A DNA stretch of 35,669 nucleotides. Origin: Ruminococcus flavefaciens. Lineage in GTDB: Bacteria > Bacillota > Clostridia > Oscillospirales > Ruminococcaceae. The translations under genes and the position numbers were made by a program. Below the pieces are notes generated by a model. The model was not told where the DNA came from. It saw only the letters and a list, made by a program, of their open reading frames with translations, and did not search any database. The stretch covers positions 1 to 35,669 of the forward strand of contig JAMPAU010000015.1 of NCBI GenBank assembly GCA_023667045.1, in the 5' to 3' direction. This document shows positions 15,920 through 23,706 of the stretch, one piece after another; positions within the stretch are counted from its first letter, which is position 1, and each line of letters opens with the position of its first letter.

Positions 15920-17935
15920 TTAATAAAGCACAAGCCGTGGGTCAATGAAATCCCAGCCAATGCCGTCAGTATCTATTTTTATTTTGATGTGAACGTAATC
16001 GTAAGCCGTGTTATTATCCGAATTATCGCACTTTTTCGTACTTGTTGACACCGCAAATTTCTGCCCCGATTTAATTTTATCGCCTTTTTCAAAATCAGAA
16101 ATTAAATTCACATTTGACAGATAAATTTCCGTATCACGCTTAGTTCCGCTGTTTCCGTCATACCAGTATTGAACGTCATTTTTTCGCAGAACGATGTAAT
16201 TTTTTTCGGAATTTACGTCCGAAATTTCGCAGTCAAACGGAGCAAAAATATCCGAATTGCTGTTTAAAATCACATCAACGCCCTCATGAAAATCGCCGAT
16301 ATTACAGTGTTTTTCGTTCCATTTCTGCATATCGTAGCCGAACCCGTTAATAATTCCGCTGTCGTGAATACTCGTTCCGGTTATTGATTTCAAAGTCTGA
16401 TGATTTCCGTGCATTTCGCCGCTGTCCGTGCCGACAAGCAGATTATAATAAGTAACTCGCTCATCAGCGTGTGACATTGAATTTAATTTTTCAGAAATCA
16501 CTTCGTCAAAAGTTTTTTTCTGCTTGACATTGTAATAAAGTCGGCAGTCAGTTTTCCAATAATTTTTTTGATAATAATTTATTAGACAGCAGTCGTTTAA
16601 ATCATTATTCCAATACCACGTGTCCTGTGGTGAAACGCACCAGTAAATTTGATTGCTGTCGCTGAATCCCCAGTACGAGCGAGAATGGTAATCATCGCCG
16701 TAATATCGCCCAAATTCCGTGTTGTCGAACCACGAATAAAATGGTGCGGAACTCTGTCCGCTGCGGTCGATTACAAAATATCTCTGGTCCTGAATGAACC
16801 AGCCAGTCCGTTTGTAGCCGTCCTGAGCGTTGAGAATTTCGAGATTTTCATTGAAATGAATGTAGCCGTTGTCGTCCTTGAACTCGTTCAGTTCGCCCGG
16901 ATTGCTTTTCGAAAAAAAGCAGTCGCCATACATATTTGACTTGTCGGCGAGCCAGTAAGTGCCGTCAATTCCGCCCGAAAAATAGTAGGAAAAATGCTCC
17001 TCCCAGTGCGAAGTATTGTCGTAATAATGCTGAAATTCGTACTCAGAATTAAAAATTTCATCAAGTAAATTTTTGGTATTATTTGTGAATTTCCAGTATT
17101 TTATATCGCCGTTTTCCGCATCAAAATCGTAATAATAGGCACACAGAAAACTCCACAATTTGTAAACATCGAAATCAAAAACCGCATCATAATTTAATTT
17201 TTCGCTCCTGCCGAAAATAAAATTGTCGGGATTATCCTTGTAATCTGAAACGTCAACGTCAAATTCTTTCAATGCCTTTTTCCAGTCGGAAGTGCCTGTT
17301 TTTCGGACTTTTTCATTCATGTCCCAAGCGAGTTTTGTGTAATATTTTTCAGCCTGCGACAAGTCATAATCCTGAGCTGCGTAAGTTCCAAGAGTAAAAC
17401 CTCCGCCCGAAATCACCGAGCTGAAAATCATAATTATGAACATGAAAACAAGCAGAATTATCAAAATCGGAACGGCAATTACCGCAAAAAATTTTTTCAC
17501 TTCATTTTCATAAACGTTTTTTATGAATTTAAAAACTTTTTTCAGTCCATCGGAAAAAGAAGATTTAGTCCGATGTTTAGGCTTTTTATGAACGTTATGT
17601 TTTTCTTTCAGACGATTCTGCTGACGATTTAATTTTTTATTTGATTTTGCATTTTTATCAGCAATTTTTTCACGTTTTTTCTGTGCTTTGTGTAACTTTT
17701 CGGACTTGCTGACTTTTTGTGCGACAGGCTCAATAATTCGGCGTTTTGCAGAGTCTGCAACATGAAGAAAATCGTTGTCTGAGTCTTCATTTACAGCCTT
17801 TTGCCAAGCGGACACTTTCATGCGGTTTGCCGTATATTTTGCAGGTTTCAGAATTAAAAATCCGGTTTTTGAATTACGCTTAATTTTTCGTTGATTTTTT
17901 AATTCTTTACGCCTAAAAATTTTTTCGGATTTCAA
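15920..17935 (-). CDS. CD1108-type membrane protein with degenerate M23 domain (3' part of split gene)
   Basis: The cytoplasmic N-terminus (1-145) is very basic, a transmembrane helix lies at about 149-172, and a long Tyr/Trp/Asp-rich extracellular region follows. The C-terminal LytM/M23-like domain runs from about 530 to 671. The first zinc motif is kept (H550 and D554 in HEGVD). The usual HxH is HIK (H649, K651), so a zinc ligand is lost and the domain is probably not a functional peptidase. In related elements this protein is continuous with the basic protein encoded just upstream. Here the frame opens at a TTG without a ribosome site, and the same frame stays open about 48 codons further upstream. 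It is therefore best read as the second part of a frameshifted gene. Confidence 0.75.
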   Translation of the reverse strand: MKSEKIFRRKELKNQRKIKRNSKTGFLILKPAKYTANRMKVSAWQKAVNEDSDNDFLHVADSAKRRIIEPVAQKVSKSEKLHKAQKKREKIADKNAKSNKKLNRQQNRLKEKHNVHKKPKHRTKSSFSDGLKKVFKFIKNVYENEVKKFFAVIAVPILIILLVFMFIIMIFSSVISGGGFTLGTYAAQDYDLSQAEKYYTKLAWDMNEKVRKTGTSDWKKALKEFDVDVSDYKDNPDNFIFGRSEKLNYDAVFDFDVYKLWSFLCAYYYDFDAENGDIKYWKFTNNTKNLLDEIFNSEYEFQHYYDNTSHWEEHFSYYFSGGIDGTYWLADKSNMYGDCFFSKSNPGELNEFKDDNGYIHFNENLEILNAQDGYKRTGWFIQDQRYFVIDRSGQSSAPFYSWFDNTEFGRYYGDDYHSRSYWGFSDSNQIYWCVSPQDTWYWNNDLNDCCLINYYQKNYWKTDCRLYYNVKQKKTFDEVISEKLNSMSHADERVTYYNLLVGTDSGEMHGNHQTLKSITGTSIHDSGIINGFGYDMQKWNEKHCNIGDFHEGVDVILNSNSDIFAPFDCEISDVNSEKNYIVLRKNDVQYWYDGNSGTKRDTEIYLSNVNLISDFEKGDKIKSGQKFAVSTSTKKCDNSDNNTAYDYVHIKIKIDTDGIGWDFIDPRLVLY

Positions 17936-18711
17936 TTTTTTCTGTTCAAATTTATTTTCATGCTTAAACTGTCTGAAATCCTGTTTATGACATTTGAAAA
18001 ATGCTCGCTGAATATTCGATTTATTTCCCGATTTATAGGTTTTTTCTGTCCTCTGAATTTCAGTTTTGCAGACTTAAAATCAGCATTATTTTTCTGAAAT
18101 TTCGGCTTAAAAGTATCGTTTTTAAAAACAGAATATTCCGCTTTTTTCAGCTTGAATTTTGCTTTTTCAAGTTTATACTGTTTTTTTGATTTGAAGTGAT
18201 TCCGAGTACCACGGACAGCATCAAAAGCCGTCCGACCGATAAAAAATGTACCTCTGTGATAATCGTCAACTGCTTCACGGGTATACTTTTGTTTCAGATT
18301 ATTTTTTACTTCACGAACTGCAACATTTGCCGATTTCAAGCCGATTGTCTCGCTTGCAAGTGCAATGTCAACAGCAGTTTTCGCCGTATCATGAACCGCA
18401 AAATTTGTAATTTGTGCAGATTTTTTTAATAATTTTCCCTTGAAAGTTTTCGGCTCTTGACTGTCAATAAATTTTGTGACGGACGGTTTATCGCCTGTAA
18501 ATCGGCTTTTCTGATTCACAATTTTATGAATTAAACCTTTTCCACCGTAACTTTTTTCGGCACGAACAATATTTGCATGAGTTTTAAATTTTCCTGTGGA
18601 ATTTTTCTTGCGTTCAAAATTAACCGCAAATTGCTTTGAACGACGGCTGACTTTTTCAAATCTCGCCTGTGCTTTTTTGAGTTTATTCTGTCTTTTTATA
18701 AACTTGCTCAT
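17932..18711 (-). CDS. Basic N-terminal part of the CD1108-type protein (5' part of split gene)
   Basis: This 259-residue, Lys/Arg-rich protein has no membrane segment. The region around 105-140 (AKTAVDIALASETIGLKSAN) and the K-rich helices match the cytoplasmic N-terminal part of CD1108-type proteins. After residue 224, in the KFRGQKK segment, composition changes abruptly and the reading ends 35 residues later. The downstream frame from the same point reads KTYKSGNKSN and continues into the 671-residue frame with the same basic character. An A6 run on the coding strand (plus 18040-18045) is the likely frameshift site. The ATG follows a GGTGA-type ribosome site. Confidence 0.7.
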   Translation of the reverse strand: MSKFIKRQNKLKKAQARFEKVSRRSKQFAVNFERKKNSTGKFKTHANIVRAEKSYGGKGLIHKIVNQKSRFTGDKPSVTKFIDSQEPKTFKGKLLKKSAQITNFAVHDTAKTAVDIALASETIGLKSANVAVREVKNNLKQKYTREAVDDYHRGTFFIGRTAFDAVRGTRNHFKSKKQYKLEKAKFKLKKAEYSVFKNDTFKPKFQKNNADFKSAKLKFRGQKKPINREINRIFSEHFSNVINRISDSLSMKINLNRKN

Positions 18712-18730
18712 AACTCACCTTTTGGCTGTA

Positions 18731-19801
18731 TTACGCACTTTCCATGGGCTTAGTCGTCATTAGCCTGTACATTTCCGTGTTGGTCGGAAACGCATCAGTG
18801 AACGGCAAAAGCACCTTGTCATAACGAATAAGCCCCTCGCCCTGACCGCTGTTTGTCACAAATTTCATCTGTTCTTTTGAAATGTGCAGCTTTTCAGCGA
18901 GAATATCCCTGTCACCGCTCGCCTGATTCAGCATATAAATAAAATCACTGTTATCAAAAATATTTTCGACTTCCTGCGACTGCAATAAATCCTTGACATT
19001 CTGCGTAATTCCGGTCGGAACACCGCCCCATTTTCTGAAACGTTTCCAGATTTCAGCGGAATATTTTGCGGTCTGTTCCTCTTTCAAAAGTAGATGAAAT
19101 TCGTCAATGTAATATCGGGTAATTTTTTTCTGATTTCGGTTGACGGAAACACGATTCCAGACCGTATCCTGAACGATGAGCATACCGACTTTTTTTAGCT
19201 GATTTCCGAGTTCTTTTATGTCGAAACAAATCAGACGATTTGACAGGTCAATATTCGTGTGATGATTGAATAAATTCTGCGAACCGTTCACGAACATTTC
19301 AAGCGAATTTGAAACTCTCAGAGCAACTTCTCCCTCTTTTTTCAGTTCATTCTGCAAATCGGAAAGCAACGGCATTTTAGCGATATTCGGCGAATTTTCG
19401 ATAAAATTCTTGTAAATTCTCTGAACGCATTTGTCAATTACGGAACGTTCTTCAGAAGAAAGTCCATAGCGACCGCCGACAATAATTTCACAAAGCGAAA
19501 TCAGAAAATCGGATTTATTTGCGATTACCTCCATTGGATTTTGAAATAAATAATCATCAATTGCGATGTCCATCGGATTTATATGCTGTGCGGAATTGCT
19601 CGCAATTCGGATTAATTGACCGTGCAAAGTCTGCACGAGCGGAAAATATTCGCCCTCTGGGTCACAAATAATTATGTCGTCGGGAGTTGTCAGAAAACAG
19701 TCCAAAATCTCACGTTTTACGCTGAAACTTTTGCCACTTCTGGGCGTTCCGAGAATTAATCCGTTTGGATTTTTCAGCCGTGAACGGTTTGCCCTTATCA
19801 T
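18731..19801 (-). CDS. VirB4-type ATPase, C-terminal nucleotide-binding half
   Basis: This 356-residue piece carries the ATPase core. Walker A is GTPRSGKS near residues 18-25, with Arg where relatives have Gly. CDPEGEY follows near 46. RYYIDEFHLLL near 220 supplies Walker B, and GITQNVKDLL is the sensor region. The ATG at 19801 could allow re-initiation, but only a weak AGGG lies before it. The piece would lack the N-terminal domain that docks VirB4 to the channel. It is in the same frame as the upstream half. Confidence 0.85.
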   Translation of the reverse strand: MIRANRSRLKNPNGLILGTPRSGKSFSVKREILDCFLTTPDDIIICDPEGEYFPLVQTLHGQLIRIASNSAQHINPMDIAIDDYLFQNPMEVIANKSDFLISLCEIIVGGRYGLSSEERSVIDKCVQRIYKNFIENSPNIAKMPLLSDLQNELKKEGEVALRVSNSLEMFVNGSQNLFNHHTNIDLSNRLICFDIKELGNQLKKVGMLIVQDTVWNRVSVNRNQKKITRYYIDEFHLLLKEEQTAKYSAEIWKRFRKWGGVPTGITQNVKDLLQSQEVENIFDNSDFIYMLNQASGDRDILAEKLHISKEQMKFVTNSGQGEGLIRYDKVLLPFTDAFPTNTEMYRLMTTKPMESA

Positions 19802-19837
19802 GTTCCCTGACAGCGAATTTACGCCGTAATACGTCGC

Positions 19838-21175
19838 CTAACCGTCCTGAAAAAGTTCTTTTGTTGTGAACGGCACAAAAATTGCAATTCCGCTTGTGTG
19901 CATTTCTCTTGATACGGGAATTTCGTCGTAACATAGCGGTAAAGTCGAAATTAAAGTCTGCTCCTGACGGTAATCATACGGAAAAATTGTGCAGTTATTT
20001 TTCTGACAAATTCTTTTCAGCATTTCCGACTGCAATTTTAAATCTTTTTTTGATTTTGCATAACTTCTGATTGAAATTGAAATGTGAAAAAGTCGCTCAT
20101 TTTTCGAGTTCAAATCTGCAAGAAGTTTTTCTATGTCGTCGATGTACATTTTTATCGCAGGTGGCAGAATATCGGGGTCATAGCCCGCTTGCGAAGCCTT
20201 TTTCTGCTCGTCGATTTTCATTGATTCGACAGCCGTCAATTTTCTTTTCACGAATTTTAAAGCGGAAATCTGGTCAAGAGGTTCAACGTGAATATTCACG
20301 CAAAAAAGATTTTGTAATTCTAAAAAATCACGTAAAATTTCATCGGGAAGTTCACCGGCTAAAATATTCATTCCGAAAACCGCACCGTAAGCGTTGCCGA
20401 TTTCAAAATCCTGCTTGTTAAATTTGAAAGATTTCGGCGAAATAAAATCTTTTGTGTCCATTCCCGCACGGAGCATTGAATCCCAGTCAAAGACAAAATT
20501 CTGATTTCCGAATGGATTTAAAGCGTAATAAAGTGCCTCAAGCCGAGCCGTTCCGTCGAGCATTTCAGCCTCAACTCCGAACGCCTTAAATGCCTTTATT
20601 ACGTCGTTTTTTATCGAAATCAGCTTTGCACAGGCGGACTTGTACGACGTTGATTCAATGCCGAAAGTGAGAAATTTTCGTGCCGACTGACCGTTAGAAC
20701 CCTTGATTAATTTGTCGGTCAGCATCTGCGAATATTCCTGACGAATTGCGTTGAAATCGTCGTCCTGTTCGGGAATCTGCACCATTTTTATCAGCTTATC
20801 TTTTGAACGATTTTGATTTTCAAAAGTCAGCTGAAATTTAATCGTGTTATCGAAAAGATTTATAACATCGCAGTATTTTGAAAAAATATTATTCTGCTCG
20901 TCAAATTCGGCGATGCTGTAATTTGCATCGAAAAACTGAATTGTCACGGAGAAAAAATTGTCCGTAACCTGACAAATTCCGTCCCGATACATCACCTGAA
21001 AAGGAATTGTATTCTGCACCGTCGAATTATTGGAATTTTGATTTTTAATTTCTGTCATTCGTGCGGAAAGCACCTTTTTTTCCTCTTTGGAAAGCTGTTT
21101 TGCAGGCTTGCCCATGATAACTTTTGCCGAATTTTTGTTATCAATTTTCTTGGCATTTTTCTTTCTAAAGCCCAC
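19838..21175 (-). CDS. VirB4-type ATPase, N-terminal half
   Basis: This is the N-terminal, channel-associated domain of VirB4. Recognisable segments include PFQVMYRDGICQV, SIAEFDEQNNIF and the helix-rich region ending SGIAIFVPFTTKELFQDG, which normally runs straight into the ATPase core. It ends at the amber codon. I chose GTG 21175, because GGAGG lies just ahead of it; the TTG 21 bases upstream would place that ribosome site inside the gene. It follows the PrgI gene, as in other Gram-positive conjugation operons. Confidence 0.85.
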   Translation of the reverse strand: MGFRKKNAKKIDNKNSAKVIMGKPAKQLSKEEKKVLSARMTEIKNQNSNNSTVQNTIPFQVMYRDGICQVTDNFFSVTIQFFDANYSIAEFDEQNNIFSKYCDVINLFDNTIKFQLTFENQNRSKDKLIKMVQIPEQDDDFNAIRQEYSQMLTDKLIKGSNGQSARKFLTFGIESTSYKSACAKLISIKNDVIKAFKAFGVEAEMLDGTARLEALYYALNPFGNQNFVFDWDSMLRAGMDTKDFISPKSFKFNKQDFEIGNAYGAVFGMNILAGELPDEILRDFLELQNLFCVNIHVEPLDQISALKFVKRKLTAVESMKIDEQKKASQAGYDPDILPPAIKMYIDDIEKLLADLNSKNERLFHISISIRSYAKSKKDLKLQSEMLKRICQKNNCTIFPYDYRQEQTLISTLPLCYDEIPVSREMHTSGIAIFVPFTTKELFQDG

Positions 21176-21217
21176 TTTTTTACCTCCAATCTTCAAAATT
21201 GGATTTGCCGAAATGCC

Positions 21218-21589
21218 CTATTTTTCGGCATCTCTCAATTTCTTTTTGATTTTGCTGTACTCAATCTGATTTGAAATACATTCAAAAATATTTGTCGTTT
21301 TGTAGTATCTTTTTCTTGGTCTCGTGAAATATTCACGCATATATTTTGCCTGTTTTTCGAGGAATACGCCGTTTTTTCTGTACAGTCCGCAGAGTATCGC
21401 CGGAGCTGCACACGCACCCATTGCAAAAATCGCCCCACTCATTCCGAGAGCCGTTCTCGTGAGGAAAAACACCGGAACACCGACCGCAAGACCGATTCCG
21501 AAACAAATTACCTGACGTTTCGTGAAACCCATGATAAATTTTTCTTTTATGTCGTTGAGGTCTTTCGGAATTGAAACATAATGTGCCAT
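21218..21589 (-). CDS. PrgI family (VirB3-like) membrane protein
   Basis: This 123-residue protein is the small inner-membrane partner of VirB4. Its N-terminus AHYVSIPKDLNDIKEKF is typical of PrgI/TcpE-type proteins. Two hydrophobic helices lie near 29-47 and 50-68, and a basic C-terminal tail contains TRPRKRYYKT. The ATG follows a perfect AAGGAGG. Its place between VirB6 and VirB4 is the standard order. Confidence 0.9.
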   Translation of the reverse strand: MAHYVSIPKDLNDIKEKFIMGFTKRQVICFGIGLAVGVPVFFLTRTALGMSGAIFAMGACAAPAILCGLYRKNGVFLEKQAKYMREYFTRPRKRYYKTTNIFECISNQIEYSKIKKKLRDAEK

Positions 21590-21598
21590 TTTTCCTCC

Positions 21599-22531
21599 TT
21601 AATGCGCCGAAAATACGGATTTTGAAATTGCACCAGTTCTTAAAATTGTGAAAATCAGTGCGGCCGTATAACCCAGTAGCATAGCCATTTGCATGATAAC
21701 GCCGTCCTCGCCTTCGTTTAGAGTTGTAATCATATTGCCGAATAAAGTTTTGAAAATTGCGAGTGCCACAACGATGAAAAATCCCTGAAAAGAAAGTGCC
21801 AAAAGCTGTTTAATCCAGTTTTTTCCGACACCCGACCATTCACCGCTGTCCATCATTGTCGCCATTGGAATCGGAGCGACTGAAAGATACATGAAAACCT
21901 CGATAATTCGGCTTGCAAGCGTTATCACAATCGCCACAATCATAATCATAATTCCGAGATGGACAATCAACGAAATAAACCAGACCGTCATCAATTCGCC
22001 AAGTTCAAGCTCACTGAGTGCCGATTTTTTCAGTTCAAGAGCCGTCGGTAAATAATCGCCACCTCCGAAAAGCGTGGTCAGACCGTTTGCACAGACGTTA
22101 GTCCCGAACGAAAACAATCCGCTTGCAATGTAGTAAATGTTCGCAACTAAAATCACACCACAAAGTGCCTTGATTATCCATTTTATGAAAATCGAGTCGT
22201 CAAAATCCTTGAAATTATTCCCTCGTATGACCGTCTGAATCAGGTCATTCAGCAGAATAATTGTCAGAATAAAGCCACCAATCGGCACAACAACGTTATT
22301 GCAGAGCGTTTCAATTGTCGTCCAGATTGAAGTTTCAGCAGCTCCACCACCCGTGAAATTTGCAGGATGCGAGGCAAGATAAGTTTTCACAAGACCGCCC
22401 TCGCCAGTTGTCGTCGAAAAAGTATCAGTCAACAGGTCAGAAATGCCGTCAAACTGCGATTTTATGCCGTCCTTAAAAAGATTGTTGCACCACGTTTCGA
22501 GGGCATCAATTGCATCACTTATTACGCTCAT
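21599..22531 (-). CDS. VirB6/TrbL-like polytopic membrane protein (CD1112 type)
   Basis: This 310-residue channel component of the T4SS has several hydrophobic helices. The clearest are VVPIGGFILTIILL, WIIKALCGVILVANI, SLIVHLGIMIMIVAIVI, the FMYLSVAPIPMATM region, and MAMLLGYTAALIFTIL near the end. Pore-forming VirB6/TrsL-like proteins of Gram-positive ICEs have this design. I chose ATG 22531 because AAAGGAG precedes it at 8 bases; the GTG 9 bases earlier would abut that site. It overlaps the upstream methyltransferase gene by 17 bp. Confidence 0.85.
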   Translation of the reverse strand: MSVISDAIDALETWCNNLFKDGIKSQFDGISDLLTDTFSTTTGEGGLVKTYLASHPANFTGGGAAETSIWTTIETLCNNVVVPIGGFILTIILLNDLIQTVIRGNNFKDFDDSIFIKWIIKALCGVILVANIYYIASGLFSFGTNVCANGLTTLFGGGDYLPTALELKKSALSELELGELMTVWFISLIVHLGIMIMIVAIVITLASRIIEVFMYLSVAPIPMATMMDSGEWSGVGKNWIKQLLALSFQGFFIVVALAIFKTLFGNMITTLNEGEDGVIMQMAMLLGYTAALIFTILRTGAISKSVFSAH

Positions 22532-23096
22532 ATTTGTCACTCCTTTCGCAATTTTTCAGTGGTCTTTCATATTTTTTTAACCGCCGAAGTTCAAGTTTGG
22601 TTGGCAGGAGATTTCTGCAAAAATACGCTGAACCAAAGTGATTTCCTTTTGTTGTTGACATCATATTTTTGTGAGTATGGTAATCAACTCTTGAATCGAA
22701 TACAAGCATCTGAATTTCATTTCTGAAAATTTCAAATCGCTGTTTACTTTGAATGCTGTTTACAGGCAAAAGCAGTGCAAACGGTTTTCCGAAAGAATAT
22801 GCCCTTTTCAGCACTTCATTTTTCTTGCTGAACGGCGGATTACTCACGAGAATATCCCAGTTTTCAGGCTGAAAATGAAAGAAATCATGTCCGTCACTCA
22901 AAGAACTTCTGATAACCTTGTAGCCGTTTTCCTTGAAATATTGGTAAAAAGCACTCCATTCCTCATCGAACGGACACCAGATTATTTTGTCTTTTGGAAT
23001 AAATTCCGAAAGCGGTTCAACCGCATAAAATGGCGTGTAAACCTCGTCACCTGCACTTGTTCTGTCGGCAGTCAAATATCCTAAATTTATAGCCAT
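22515..23096 (-). CDS. NPPF-type adenine methyltransferase within the T4SS operon
   Basis: This 193-residue protein has the catalytic motif SNPPFS at 85-90, as in N6-adenine methyltransferases, and YTPFYAVEPL (20-29), which fits the AdoMet-binding motif X region. The tail is short and Lys/Arg-rich (LRRLKKYERPLKN). Enzymes of this compact type act on DNA or, in some families, tRNA; the substrate cannot be read from the sequence. AAGGA precedes the ATG. It lies just downstream of the broken maff2 and overlaps VirB6, so it belongs to the transfer operon. The insertion in maff2 separates it from the upstream operon promoter. Confidence 0.8.
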   Translation of the reverse strand: MAINLGYLTADRTSAGDEVYTPFYAVEPLSEFIPKDKIIWCPFDEEWSAFYQYFKENGYKVIRSSLSDGHDFFHFQPENWDILVSNPPFSKKNEVLKRAYSFGKPFALLLPVNSIQSKQRFEIFRNEIQMLVFDSRVDYHTHKNMMSTTKGNHFGSAYFCRNLLPTKLELRRLKKYERPLKNCERSDKYERNK

Positions 23097-23164
23097 ATTT
23101 CGTCCTTATCCGATTGCTAACCCACAAACCGCCCACCACAAGCAATCTAATCAGTAGGTGTCAA

Positions 23165-23266
23165 TCAGACCGCACCGGTCATCATGTTCTGGAGAACAGG
23201 AACGAGGACGATTGCGAGGAGAATAAGTCCGAGACCTGACATAAGCTGTTTCATGCCCTGAGATTT
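23165..23266 (-). pseudogene. 3' fragment of maff2 left of the insertion
   Basis: The minus strand reads AAA TCT CAG GGC ATG, then KQLMSGLGLILLAIVLV, then PVLQNMMTGAV and a stop at 23165-23167. This is the second transmembrane helix and C-terminus of a Maff2-family protein. Its N-terminal part ends at GAK on the far side of the nested element (30762-31064). Joining the two at the shared TTT/AAA gives one in-frame protein of about 130 residues. The fragment has no plausible start of its own apart from an internal ATG. Confidence 0.85.
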
Positions 23267-23278
23267 AGGACAGGTGGC

Positions 23279-23291
23279 ATAGAGAAGTTTT
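23279..23291. repeat. Left near-terminal inverted repeat of the nested element
   Basis: ATAGAGAAGTTTT begins 13 bases inside the left end. Its inverted counterpart at 30747-30759 differs at one base. Such half-site symmetry is expected where a large serine recombinase binds both ends. Confidence 0.6.
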
Positions 23292-23640
23292 CAAGAAAAC
23301 ATTGTAAAACAGGCACAGCAAGCTAAATAATTACCGAAAAGACAACTTACAATGATTGGTAAGATTTATAACTATCGCCAAAGTAATATTTCTACTGTTG
23401 AGTTTTCTATGGAATGAAGTAAATTCTGCATACTCTTACCGAATACTACTATCTTCCACACATGCCTTGATATTCAAAGTGAAATCAAGGCTAATGATAT
23501 GAAAAGTTATATATAAAGCTGTCTTCAAAGGCAGAACAAAGATGGTGAGCTGATTACATAGAATGGTTCTGATCTATCTTAATGATTGAATGGGAGAGAA
23601 TTTCTAATTATGTTAAGTATCCTTTTTTACTATAAATGTG
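23292..23640. other. Non-coding stretch at the left end of the nested element
   Basis: About 350 bases between the left end and the restriction promoter show no supported gene on either strand; all frames have frequent stops. The stretch is AT-rich and has no obvious ribosome sites. It may be cargo-junction DNA brought in with the restriction-modification genes. Confidence 0.5.
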
Positions 23641-23690
23641 TTGACTTTTTCGTGTGTATGTGGTACAATAATATTGTAATATCTATTGTA
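23641..23690 (+). promoter_or_regulatory. Promoter and operator-like repeats of the restriction-modification operon
   Basis: TTGACT (23641-23646) and TACAAT (23664-23669) are separated by 17 bp. The -10 box is part of a perfect palindrome TACAATA-A-TATTGTA (23664-23678). A third TATTGTA lies at 23684-23690, 12 bases downstream of the second. A regulator binding these sites would block the promoter. The methyltransferase or an unlinked control protein could be that regulator. Confidence 0.75.
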
Positions 23691-23706
23691 AATAAGGAGG
23701 CTTACT

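Larger units (their letters stand above)
18731..21175 (-). pseudogene. virB4-type conjugation ATPase interrupted by an in-frame amber codon
   Basis: Read as one unit this is an 815-codon VirB4/TraE-like ATPase, the normal length for the family. A TAG at 19838-19840 interrupts it. The frame is unbroken on both sides: FTTKELFQDG, stop, then ATYYGVNSLSGNM. Relatives have Glu at the stop position (DGEALYYGLN-type sequence), so one base change from GAG would explain it. Without suppression or complementation, the motor ATPase of the secretion system would be lost. A sequencing error or a read-through mechanism remains possible. The two halves are listed separately. Confidence 0.8.
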
